64,000 bases of DNA, taken from positions 62,001 to 126,000 of the forward strand of contig DAINDE010000002.1 in NCBI GenBank assembly GCA_036732025.1, read 5' to 3'. Source of the DNA: SSSZ01 sp036732025 (GTDB lineage Bacteria > Pseudomonadota > Gammaproteobacteria > Burkholderiales > Rhodocyclaceae). The position numbers and the translations under genes are program-made. Shown piece after piece: positions 1 to 7,872 of the stretch. The stretch's first letter is position 1, and each line of letters begins with the position of its first letter. The notes beneath the pieces are model-generated. The model was not told the DNA's origin. It made no database searches and was given only the letters and a program-made list of their open reading frames with translations.

Positions 1-1349
1 GGAACGTATTGGCTGCCCTCCAAGGTTAGGTAGCGTCGCCCTGGTGCTTCGAGCGTGCCGTAAACCTTGCTGCCACCCGAGATGAATTGGTGCAGCTTGA
101 AAGCAAAGAGACTGCGGCCACCCTCATGGGCTGGTTTGTCGGTTGTGCGATACGCGAGAAGGAGAAAATCGGCCAGGACGTTGCGAGCGAACTCGACTTC
201 CACCGTCGCGTCCTCAGCCAACTGAGATGCAGCGGCCTCCAGCGTCATCGGCTGAGCGCGACGCCATTTGCCTTCGTTGCGTGTCAAACCCAAGGATAAC
301 TCGACCCACACGGCTAGAGGGTGTTGCGCCAACTCTTGGAAAGACGCCTGCGACGGCAGGCCAGCCAGGATGGAAGGTCTCAATGCCGCACGCACATGCT
401 CGACCAACAGGTGCTCAGGTGTTACCCGTTGCAGAGTTTCTGTAATGACGTTCGCTGCGCTGATGGGCGTGCCAAAAAGCCGGCTGGCCACCTCGGCTAC
501 CTTCTCGTTCTTCTCCTGCTCGGAGCCTTCGGTCGCCATCGTTGCCGAGGTTCCAATGCACTGCAACTGGTCGGACAGTGCCTCACGTACGCGACGTACA
601 AGTAGCGCAACGTCTGCCCCTTGACGGCCTCGGTAGGTATGGAGTTCATCAAGTACCAGGAAGCGCAGCCCCTTGGCATTCCGAATGACCGCCTTGTCCT
701 TATCGTCCTGGCGTGTCATCAGAAGTTCGAGCATCATGAAGTTGGTGAGCAGGATGTCCGGTGGATTGGATGCCAGGCGCTGGCGCTCATCCTCGTCTTC
801 CTGGCCGGTGTAACGGCCATAGGTTACCGGCGGATTGTCGCCATAATCAGCCAAGAACTTGCCCAACTCTTCTAACTGGCTGTTAGCCAGGGCGTTCATC
901 GGGTAGATGATGATGGCCCGTGTGCGCGGTGTCGGGTCGACGGCCTTTGCCTTAAGGATGGCATCGACTACGGGAATGAAGTAGGCGAGCGATTTGCCGG
1001 AGCCGGTGCCGGTCGTTAGCACATAGCTTTCGCCACTCTGGGCAAAACTGATGGCCTCTTCCTGGTGCTTGAAGAGAGTAAGCGAAACGCCGAGGCTGGC
1101 CGCGGCCTTGCCTGCGCGAAAAATGCGCGCACATTCGGCATGCAGGCCGCCTTTCCCAACTAGAGCCTCGACGGTGCCTCCAGCCTTGAAGTTGGGATTA
1201 ACTTGCACAAGCGGTGCCGGCCAGTAACGTCCGGAATCGTATGCATCGTTAACAAAAGTCAGGATGTCTCGCGCCTGAATGCGCGTAAAGCTGCGCGTAA
1301 ATGCCGCGTAGTCGGATACCAGCTTTGCTCGAAATTCAAAAACATCCAT
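1..1349 (-). CDS. DEAD/DEAH-box helicase, N-terminal part (3' end beyond the left edge)
   Basis: An open frame on the minus strand starts at ATG 1349, 8 nt after a GGGAGGG ribosome site, and stays open for 449 codons to the window edge. It carries helicase motif I TGTGSGKS near residues 113-120, then YPMNALANSQ, a DELH box near 234-237 followed by TYRGRQGADVA, and SAT near 268-270. The short phrases DELHTYRGRQGADVA and FKLHQFISGG are typical of large superfamily 2 helicases associated with DUF1998, the group that includes MrfA/YprA, DISARM DrmA and Druantia DruE. Which of these it is cannot be told without the missing C-terminus. It lies downstream of, and in the same direction as, the recombinase-ParB genes. 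A role in phage defence or repair is inference. Confidence 0.8.
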   Translation of the reverse strand, partial: MDVFEFRAKLVSDYAAFTRSFTRIQARDILTFVNDAYDSGRYWPAPLVQVNPNFKAGGTVEALVGKGGLHAECARIFRAGKAAASLGVSLTLFKHQEEAISFAQSGESYVLTTGTGSGKSLAYFIPVVDAILKAKAVDPTPRTRAIIIYPMNALANSQLEELGKFLADYGDNPPVTYGRYTGQEDEDERQRLASNPPDILLTNFMMLELLMTRQDDKDKAVIRNAKGLRFLVLDELHTYRGRQGADVALLVRRVREALSDQLQCIGTSATMATEGSEQEKNEKVAEVASRLFGTPISAANVITETLQRVTPEHLLVEHVRAALRPSILAGLPSQASFQELAQHPLAVWVELSLGLTRNEGKWRRAQPMTLEAAASQLAEDATVEVEFARNVLADFLLLAYRTTDKPAHEGGRSLFAFKLHQFISGGSKVYGTLEAPGRRYLTLEGSQYV

Positions 1350-1471
1350 CCAAGGCACCCTCCCTAGGCTGCAGCTACTTTACATCGACCCATGCCCAGC
1401 ACGGGGCTGCAAGCTGTTGTTGTCGCCCAGGATTCTACAGCCGAGCAAATGCCGATGAAATAGAAAGCCGA

Positions 1472-1526
1472 GCGGAGAGAGCCGCATGCCCTTGGTGCCG
1501 CACACGCGGCCAACGGCTCTCTCCGC
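1472..1526. repeat. 13-bp perfect inverted repeat
   Basis: Arms GCGGAGAGAGCCG (1472-1484) and CGGCTCTCTCCGC (1514-1526) are perfectly complementary around a 29-nt spacer. The repeat lies in the 212-nt space between the second ParB-like gene and the helicase. It has no clear T-run on either side, so a simple intrinsic terminator is not the best reading. A binding site for the adjacent ParB-like proteins or the recombinase is possible but unproven. Confidence 0.6.
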
Positions 1527-1561
1527 CAACAAGTCCGAATTGTTAAAGAGCCAAGGCCCGG

Positions 1562-2440
1562 TTACTGCTCAAGCGATGTCGCAGCGACGATAAATTCGAG
1601 CTGCTCCAATAGTTCTGGTCGCTGCAGACGAATGAAACGGGCGACCGCCTCGTTGTCGACCAGCTTGGCGATATAACCGCGCGCCAGCACTAGATTCAGG
1701 ACGTCTTCGGCATAGCTTTGCTCGATGAGCTTGTATTGCCCCTGAAGGTTGGCCATTTCGCGCTCCATCTTTTGCATTTGTTCCGCCGTCACCCCAGCCA
1801 GCTTCTTCTGCTTTTGACCATCCACGAGTTGCGCCAACGGCGTGGCGGCCAGCAAGGCCTCGGCATAGGGAACCGTGAGGTTGTTCGCCAAAATCATCAG
1901 TTCCAAGCACTCGACTTGCCGGGTCGGCTTCATTTTGCGCAATACCCGGGAAATCTCCGCCGAAAACTGCCGTTCCTTCAACAGCTCGGCCCCCTCGGGA
2001 CAAATGCCGTCCAGTAACCGGGCCTTTTTCTCGATTTGCGAGATGTCGACATTGAGCGCCCGTGCCAGACGCTCTTCCGAGACACCTTGCTGGATGGCAT
2101 GGCGCAGCATCTTGTGCTCAGAGATAGTGGCCAGGCGGTTGATTTTTGTGTTGTAGGTATAGGACTCGTCATCGGTCGCCACGAGGCACAGCGCTTCTTC
2201 GTACCCCAGCTCCCGTAGCGCCACCAGACGTACGTGGCCATCCAGAACCAGGTGTTGGCCATCCGGCTGCGGAACCGAAATCGACAACGGCTCGATGAGT
2301 CCGACCTCCTCGATGGAGCTGCGGACTTGCTGATATTTGGCGGAGCCCAGAAGTCCCGCCGGGGTGCTCTTCGACGGCAGCAGCTGCTCGAGGGGTACTA
2401 GGCACGTCTCGGGAATGAATCCCAGCGGAGCTCCATTCAC
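1562..2440 (-). CDS. ParB/RepB-like partition family protein (second of pair)
   Basis: The protein has 292 residues. A ParB-type N-terminal domain covers about residues 10-110, with the family motif reading LDGHVRLVAL where canonical ParB has a GERR-like motif. A helix-turn-helix region follows near 115-155. The C-terminal half resembles the RepB plasmid-partition family and is rich in helices and charge. The second nucleotide-binding motif of canonical ParB (ENxxR) is not recognisable; the equivalent stretch reads YNTKINRLA. CTP binding may therefore be altered or lost, which is inference. Translation starts at GTG 2440, overlapping the previous gene's TGA by 4 nt (GTGA), so the two are probably translationally coupled. 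A role in plasmid-type segregation or in controlling the recombinase is unknown. Confidence 0.75.
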   Translation of the reverse strand: MNGAPLGFIPETCLVPLEQLLPSKSTPAGLLGSAKYQQVRSSIEEVGLIEPLSISVPQPDGQHLVLDGHVRLVALRELGYEEALCLVATDDESYTYNTKINRLATISEHKMLRHAIQQGVSEERLARALNVDISQIEKKARLLDGICPEGAELLKERQFSAEISRVLRKMKPTRQVECLELMILANNLTVPYAEALLAATPLAQLVDGQKQKKLAGVTAEQMQKMEREMANLQGQYKLIEQSYAEDVLNLVLARGYIAKLVDNEAVARFIRLQRPELLEQLEFIVAATSLEQ

Positions 2441-3339
2441 GCCGCGCTCCCGTTGGGCCAGACGCGCTCGGCCAGGTAGCTGGGCAGCGTTTCCAGGTGC
2501 TCGGCCCGCAGCAGGTTGATGAAATTTTCGTCGGCGAGTAGCTGACGAAGCGCGCTGACTACGAACAGGAGTCTCTGCTGGGTGAGCTCAGCCTTCTTGA
2601 CCACGAGCTTCTGCCGTTCGACTTCACGCTGGTAGGTTCGAACCAGACTGGATGCGGAAACATCGGCCGTCTTGCGTGGCGTCCGCTTGCCAACACTGCG
2701 TCCCAGGGACTGGCGCCGCTCGATGACCTTGCGGGCTGCCATCAGCTGCTTGCCGCGCAGCCGGCCGGATTCGTAGGCTTCCTGCATGGCCGCTTGCAAC
2801 GCCTTGTCGTCGTTCCCGGCTCCGACAATGTCCAAGGCCGCGTTCAAGGGCACGCGGCCGGTCTCCACCGCCACCAGCAGGCGCTCCTCGCCCTGGTCGA
2901 GTAGTTTCAGGACGCCGGTCACGTAAGTTTGGGTCAGGCCCGTCTTCGTGGCAATTTCCTTGGGGCCGTACCCCTGGTCGCCAAGTCGTTTGATGCTGGA
3001 GAGAATTTCCAGCGGGCGGTACTGCCGGCGAGCGATATTCTCGGCGAGGCTCATGATGAAGGCGTCCTCGTTGTTGACCTCCAGCACCAGGGCCGGAATC
3101 TCTGTTCTACCCAGAGCGCGGAAGGCGTTGAGTCGCCCCTCGCCGCAGACCAACAGGTAGCGTTCGTGCCCATCCGGCCCCGGCCTCGGCGTCACCGTCA
3201 CCGGCTTTTTCAGGCCGACCTTCTGGATGTTGCTGACGATGTCCTCATAGACCCGCTTGTTGCGCTCGCGGGGGTTGAGCACGTCGATGCGGTCGATGGA
3301 AATGGACTTCAGGGGTCGCTTTTGGAGTTTGTGGGTCAT
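2437..3339 (-). CDS. ParB N-terminal domain protein (first of pair)
   Basis: The protein has 300 residues. The ParB/Sulfiredoxin-type N-terminal domain is clear: NPRERN near residue 22, GEGRLNAFRALG near 86-97 and the ENIARR motif near 119-124. A helix-turn-helix follows (YGPKEIATKTGLTQTYVTG). The basic C-terminal region has RQSLGRSVGKR and a predicted coiled or helical tail. Canonical ParB proteins are CTP-dependent DNA clamps that bind parS sites, but no parA gene is visible beside it. The start codon overlaps the recombinase stop (ATGA, 3336-3339) and the stop overlaps the next gene, so the three form one translational unit. Its function in this non-plasmid setting is not known. Confidence 0.8.
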   Translation of the reverse strand: MTHKLQKRPLKSISIDRIDVLNPRERNKRVYEDIVSNIQKVGLKKPVTVTPRPGPDGHERYLLVCGEGRLNAFRALGRTEIPALVLEVNNEDAFIMSLAENIARRQYRPLEILSSIKRLGDQGYGPKEIATKTGLTQTYVTGVLKLLDQGEERLLVAVETGRVPLNAALDIVGAGNDDKALQAAMQEAYESGRLRGKQLMAARKVIERRQSLGRSVGKRTPRKTADVSASSLVRTYQREVERQKLVVKKAELTQQRLLFVVSALRQLLADENFINLLRAEHLETLPSYLAERVWPNGSAA

Positions 3340-4901
3340 GCAGCCCTCCGCAGTCGCTGACGCTCGGCCATGCCGTAGAGGTAGTCGAGGGTATCGAAGC
3401 GGTAGCAGTCGAGTTCCGTGGCATTCAATTCGGCGAGGCTCAAGTTCGACGTCCCAAAGTCGAGCCGCGGCAGCAGGTAATAGTCGAGTGCCGCCTCGTT
3501 GCCAGTGTCGAGGCGGACGGCGACCGTGATGTCAGGACACAGGCTTGTATCGAGACGGACCTTCCAGCGGCGGCTGCCGGTCGAGGTGGTCAGGCAACGT
3601 GCCAGGATGAGGGAGACGCTGAATTCGCCATTGACCTCGAGCAGGTCGGTGGCCGGGTCCCGCTGCACGGCGCCACCGAGGGCGCGAATGGCCGCTTCGG
3701 TCTCATTGACGATGCTGGGATGCAACTGGCGCAGGAGCCGGTTGATTTCCAGGAAACGGTAATCGCGGTCCGGGGTGAAGCCGACCTTCTGATAGGCGCG
3801 TATCAGACTGCCAAAACGGTGGGCATAGGCCGCCGCCGAGGGCATGCCTTCGGTCTCATTGATAATCAGGCCGGATAGCATCCCGCGCGACCGGTACAGA
3901 GTACGCAGGCGCTCGAGCAATTCCTCATCGGTGTAACGCCGCGACCTTGCCCGCATGATGCCCTGGGCGGTGAAGAAGAGTTCGGGGGAGACGATGGGCT
4001 CGAAGGCGCCGGCCTTGCGAATCCACATTTCGGACGGGTTAACGACGCGGGCTTTCTTGAGTTTGAAGGAAACCCGGTTGTACACATTGTTGCCGATGTA
4101 TTTTTCGTTGGTCAGCACCTCATTGACTGTGCCGCGTGACCAGTTTCGGCCTAGGTCGGTACGGAGACCTTCGGCGTTGAGGCGAGAGGCGATTTGAGAT
4201 TCTGAAAGGTTGTCGTCGATGAACCAGCGGTAGATGCGGTTGACGACTTCGACTTCGGCCTGGGGCCCGGGCACCAGAATGACGCGGTCGGTCTGCAGGC
4301 TTTTGTGCTCGCCGCGTGCCAGCTGTCCTTTCATCAGACCATGCTGGTCGATGAGGACGCGCCGCAACCCGTAGCCGGCGGGGCCGCCCTGGTGGTAGCC
4401 GAGTTCGATGAGGCGGCATTGCCCGGCGAAGACCTTGCCCGACAACTCGCGGCTGTACTCGCCGGCCATGGCGCGCTTGACGCCCTTGACGATGGTCGAG
4501 ACTGGCGAGCCATCGTTCTCGAACTGTTCGGCGACATAGGCGACGGTGATGCCTTGGCGCTTGCAGATGTACTCGTAATACGCGCTCTCGTCAGCGTCCT
4601 GGAAGCGGCCCCAGCGGCTGACGTCGTAGACCAGGATGACCTGAAAATCCGCCTGGCCGGACTCGACATCACGTATCAGGCGCTGCAAAGCTTGGCGGCC
4701 GTCGATGCGCAAGCCGCTCTTGCCTTCGTCGGCATAGGTGCGGACGATTTGGATGCCGTGGCGCGCCGCGTATTCTCGAATCCGGTCGGCCTGGTTTTCC
4801 GTCGAATATTGCTGGTGCTCGGTCGACATCCGGACATACTCGGCGGCTCGGAATGGGGAAGTCGGCGGCGATTCACCACCGTCTCTCTCTGGGGCTTTCA
4901 T
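3336..4901 (-). CDS. serine recombinase family protein
   Basis: This 521-residue protein has a resolvase catalytic domain at the N-terminus. YVRMSTEHQ places the likely nucleophile at Ser26, and YADEGKSG and YDVSRWGRF follow. The recombinase domain covers roughly residues 170-290 (NEVLTNEKYIGNNVYNR). The C-terminal part lacks the CxxC zinc ribbon usual in large serine integrases. It instead has a stretch (GMPSAAAYAHRFGS near 355-368) like the repeat found beside HNH or homing endonucleases. Large serine recombinases carry out site-specific strand exchange between att sites. The gene is upstream of, and translationally coupled to, two ParB-like genes, and a separate small cysteine-rich protein gene lies just upstream. 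Which element it moves is unknown. Confidence 0.85.
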   Translation of the reverse strand: MKAPERDGGESPPTSPFRAAEYVRMSTEHQQYSTENQADRIREYAARHGIQIVRTYADEGKSGLRIDGRQALQRLIRDVESGQADFQVILVYDVSRWGRFQDADESAYYEYICKRQGITVAYVAEQFENDGSPVSTIVKGVKRAMAGEYSRELSGKVFAGQCRLIELGYHQGGPAGYGLRRVLIDQHGLMKGQLARGEHKSLQTDRVILVPGPQAEVEVVNRIYRWFIDDNLSESQIASRLNAEGLRTDLGRNWSRGTVNEVLTNEKYIGNNVYNRVSFKLKKARVVNPSEMWIRKAGAFEPIVSPELFFTAQGIMRARSRRYTDEELLERLRTLYRSRGMLSGLIINETEGMPSAAAYAHRFGSLIRAYQKVGFTPDRDYRFLEINRLLRQLHPSIVNETEAAIRALGGAVQRDPATDLLEVNGEFSVSLILARCLTTSTGSRRWKVRLDTSLCPDITVAVRLDTGNEAALDYYLLPRLDFGTSNLSLAELNATELDCYRFDTLDYLYGMAERQRLRRAA

Positions 4902-5011
4902 GATGAATCACTCACTCGTCGGGCGGGTTCGCGCTGGCCTTTTGGTGGCTGACGGTCCTGCGCACTGGTTATCGGTGATGCGACATTAGCGCGTAATATG
5001 CCGCCGGGAAA

Positions 5012-5458
5012 TCACGTCTTCATTTTGCAATCATCGGTTCCATGGCCTGACGTGCCCGTCAGGACGGTGATTTCAACCAACCACGCATCTTCATTTGCAA
5101 TCGTGTCGTGTGTCGCGGAAATCAGCCGGTAAAGGCCGGACGGCAGGGTGTTCGGCGGGCTCAAGGCATCCTTTGCAATACGGGCGCGATTGCGCTCTCG
5201 CTGCTGGTGTCGGTTGCGTTCGGCATACTCGGGATTCCGGGCACGATAGTCTTTCCAGTAACCTGGGTTTTTCGCCGACCAGTCCCTGAAATACTGGGCG
5301 TCGCTTGTCCGAAGTGCGGGATGGTTGGCTCGCTTTTCCGCTTGGGTACGTCGGCGCCGCTCACGCTGGCAGGTTGGGGCTGAGCAGTATTGTTGGTGCT
5401 TGGTTTGCGGCCTGGGCGTGAATTCTTGCCCGCAGGCCTTGCAACGCTTCTTCGCCAT
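5012..5458 (-). CDS. small CxxC zinc-finger protein
   Basis: The protein has 148 residues if started at ATG 5458, which has GGAG seven bases upstream; an upstream ATG at 5488 lacks such a site. The N-terminus has cysteines at 6, 9, 25 and 30 (CKAC then YCSAPTC), arranged like a zinc knuckle. A very basic Arg/Gln-rich helix follows (QRERRRR, later RNRHQQRERNRAR), suggesting nucleic-acid binding. The C-terminal third is unremarkable. It lies 110 bp upstream of the serine recombinase on the same strand. I recall proteins of this look beside recombinase-ParB gene sets in other proteobacteria, but know of no experimental function. Confidence 0.65.
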   Translation of the reverse strand: MAKKRCKACGQEFTPRPQTKHQQYCSAPTCQRERRRRTQAEKRANHPALRTSDAQYFRDWSAKNPGYWKDYRARNPEYAERNRHQQRERNRARIAKDALSPPNTLPSGLYRLISATHDTIANEDAWLVEITVLTGTSGHGTDDCKMKT

Positions 5459-5661
5459 CGCTTTCTCCACAGGAAAGAGAGAAGACAATGCACAACGGAA
5501 TCAGCGGTGTAGGCAACCGGCCGACATGCTGGCGCCGGGGCAATTTGGAATTGCCTAGGGCTAGGCCACCACGCAGGTAGGGGGAGGTTTTTCGGTCGGC
5601 GGCTTGCAAATGGCATGGCGTCAATCGCACAATCATCTCTTGTGCATAACGACGTGAAGCC

Positions 5662-6492
5662 ATGGCTCGCAAGAAAACCTCGGTCCTCGAAGATTTGATG
5701 GACATCTCCGCGCAACTTCCGTGGAAGGCGGGGGTGGGCTTGGCGGTCGTGGCCTACCTCGTCCTTCACTATTTTGCGACGCGTGCGCCGCTGACGATGA
5801 ATCCGGCCGAACTCAAAGCGCTGGGCAAGACCGCGGGGGATAGCGTTGTTCATAGCCTCGGCACCATGCTGGCGAGCGTTTTTCAATATTTTGTGCCGCT
5901 CGCCTTTTTGGCGGGTGCCTATGTTTCGTTCTCCCGCCGGCGACGCCAAACTGAATTGCATGGCCAGGTGGCCAATGACCCAGCGGCAAACGCTTTGGAA
6001 AAAATGACGTGGCGCGAGTTTGAGGGGCTGGTGGCAGAAACCTTCCGCCGGCAGGGCTATCGCGTCGTGGAGCGGGGTGGCCAAGGCCCGGATGGTGGCG
6101 TGGACCTGGAGCTCCACATGGGGAGCGACAAGTACCTCGTTCAGTGCAAGCAGTGGAAGGCCCAGAAGGTCGGCGTAGCCATCGTCCGCGAACTTTATGG
6201 GGTGATGGCGGCCGAGAAGGCTGTTGGCGGGTTTGTCGTTACATCGGGCAGCTTTACGGAGGAAGCGCAGAGTTTTGCGGAGGGGCGCTCAATTGAGTTA
6301 TTCGACACCTGTAAATTGCGGACATTGATTGGCGCCGTACCACCTGCTTCTGCAGCGGCGTCCGATGAGTCTTATGGGTGCCCAAAATGTGGCAGCCCAA
6401 TGGTTCGGCGCACGGCGAAAAAAGGGGCAAACGCCGGCAAACAGTTTTGGGGGTGTTCGCACTACCCCAGTTGTACCGGCATTCGTAATTAG
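5662..6492 (+). CDS. membrane-anchored Mrr-type restriction endonuclease with C-terminal zinc ribbon
   Basis: The protein has 276 residues. Two hydrophobic segments (about 22-38 and 70-88) suggest membrane anchoring. The Mrr-like PD-(D/E)xK nuclease domain covers about 115-225: WREFEGLVAETF, then GPDGGVDLEL with Asp148, then VQCKQWK with Gln161 and Lys163. All nuclease motif residues are present. The C-terminus has a four-cysteine topoisomerase-type zinc ribbon (Cys240, 243, 265, 271). Mrr-family enzymes cut modified or foreign DNA; anchoring and substrate here are inferred. It is the first plus-strand gene after the recombinase module, in an island setting, and is followed closely by a DUF429 gene. 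Confidence 0.85.
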   Translation: MARKKTSVLEDLMDISAQLPWKAGVGLAVVAYLVLHYFATRAPLTMNPAELKALGKTAGDSVVHSLGTMLASVFQYFVPLAFLAGAYVSFSRRRRQTELHGQVANDPAANALEKMTWREFEGLVAETFRRQGYRVVERGGQGPDGGVDLELHMGSDKYLVQCKQWKAQKVGVAIVRELYGVMAAEKAVGGFVVTSGSFTEEAQSFAEGRSIELFDTCKLRTLIGAVPPASAAASDESYGCPKCGSPMVRRTAKKGANAGKQFWGCSHYPSCTGIRN

Positions 6493-6510
6493 CGCGAAAG
6501 CCGTCATCGC

Positions 6511-7149
6511 ATGAAGCCCCTTGAGTCGTCAGTGACCGTGGCCGGTATCGACATCGGCGGCTGCAGGAAAGGCTGCCATCTGGTCATCCTGCGCGGTCAT
6601 GAAGTCGTCTGCACCATCAACAGCCGTGACCCCGAATACCTGGTGCGCCAGTGCAATGACTTCGGCGCCGAGGTCATTGGTATCGACTCGCCGTGCCGCT
6701 GGGGGAAGCCCGACGCCGGTCGACGTGCAGAACGGGCATTCGCCCGGGAACGGATATTTTGCTTTGCGACTCCCACGCGAGAGCGTGCTGAGGCAAACCG
6801 CTCCGGTTTCTACGGCTGGATGTTCAATGGCGAGCAGGTCTATCAAGCCCTGGCCGCTACGCACCCGCTTTTAACAGAAGAGCGGTACGCCGGTGGGAAA
6901 GTCTGTTTTGAGACGTTTCCTCATGCCATCACCTGCGCCATGCTGGGCACCGACGTTGCGTCGGCCAAGCAAAAACGAGTACAGCGCCGTCAACTCCTTG
7001 ACGATGTCGGCATCGACACTCGGCTCCTGAAATCCATCGACGCCCTCGATGCGGCCCTATGCGCCCTGACTGCGGGTTGTCTGCGGCTGGGGCAGACGAA
7101 AGCCTATGGCGATGCCGACGGCGGATACATTTTCGTTCCGGCGTTCTAA
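6511..7149 (+). CDS. DUF429 domain-containing protein
   Basis: The 212-residue protein matches the DUF429 pattern. It has an N-terminal GIDIGG motif, GIDSPCRWG near residue 60 and a C-terminal DALDAALCALTAG. These resemble the acidic positions of RNase H-fold nucleases, a resemblance known for this family but not tested for this protein. It lies 18 bp after the Mrr-like nuclease gene on the same strand, so the two may be co-transcribed. DUF429 proteins are often found in accessory islands. No specific function is assigned. Confidence 0.75.
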   Translation: MKPLESSVTVAGIDIGGCRKGCHLVILRGHEVVCTINSRDPEYLVRQCNDFGAEVIGIDSPCRWGKPDAGRRAERAFARERIFCFATPTRERAEANRSGFYGWMFNGEQVYQALAATHPLLTEERYAGGKVCFETFPHAITCAMLGTDVASAKQKRVQRRQLLDDVGIDTRLLKSIDALDAALCALTAGCLRLGQTKAYGDADGGYIFVPAF

Positions 7150-7233
7150 ACAACCGATGTGAATTTCCTGGCCACTTGTGCCTGGACGGGCTTCGTCCTT
7201 ATATTGACTGCTGGCGTCGAAGAAGGAGGCTTT

Positions 7234-7401
7234 ATGGCCATCAAGAAAAGACAGACTGACCCAGTGCTCGCGGCAGCCAATGTGGCGCTCGCCGAGCGCT
7301 TGCTGGCCAAGCTTGAAGCCGCGCATCGAGAGGGGCGACTAAAGCCAGTGAATCCGAATGCCAAGTCTATGACAGCGGAAATTCGTATCAAGGTGGCGTA
7401 A
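7234..7401 (+). CDS. small hypothetical protein (55 aa)
   Basis: The start is ATG 7234, preceded by a strong GGAGG; a longer upstream frame has no such site. The protein is highly charged (MAIKKRQTDP) with an alanine-rich helix and the tail GRLKPVNPNAKS. I do not recognise a family. A second frame about 200 bp downstream repeats the C-terminal part in diverged form, showing a local duplication. Confidence 0.5.
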   Translation: MAIKKRQTDPVLAAANVALAERLLAKLEAAHREGRLKPVNPNAKSMTAEIRIKVA

Positions 7402-7454
7402 CGCCAGCGTTCCTTTCATTTGCGGGAAGTACCTTAAAGGGGTGCGATTCGCAA

Positions 7455-7754
7455 ATGAAAAGCGCATTGGCTGTCATGGGTACGTGCAAAAGCGGACTGG
7501 CTGGACACACTCATTATGGGTTTCACCCCATTTTTGGATGCGCCAGAGCCCAAACGCCCGAGCTACTGTTAGGTTTTCGGCATCGGTACGAAAAAGTACC
7601 AGCATTTCCATCTAATTATTTTGGCCACGAATTGCTTTATCTTGTGCCATTTGGCCAGGATAAGCTCGAGACTGCTTACCGTAAAGGGACGCTAAAGCCA
7701 GTCAGCCCGACCGCAACGCCTTCCGTGCAAGAAATTCGCACAAAGGCAAAATGA
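7455..7754 (+). pseudogene. decayed paralogue of the preceding 55-aa protein
   Basis: The last ~30 residues (KLETAYRKGTLKPVSPTA) align with the C-terminus of the neighbouring 55-aa protein (KLEAAHREGRLKPVNPNA). The first two-thirds have no similarity to it and look like read-through of non-coding sequence. No good ribosome site precedes the frame. It is best read as a disrupted duplicate, or a chance frame joined to a real tail. Confidence 0.4.
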
Positions 7755-7872
7755 CGCAATTAGTCGGCCTGGTCTCTCTGCGCCCCTCCATTTCAGGTTG
7801 TGCAAAGTGGCAAGATTTCAGCAGCTGACGAAAACCATTCCCTCGTCGCAGACAACACGCTGGTGAGTCAGG

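Noticed and set aside
1..1349. Assignment of the helicase to DISARM (DrmA)
   Set aside because: The visible half fits several DUF1998-linked helicase families, and no drmB or drmC gene is in view.
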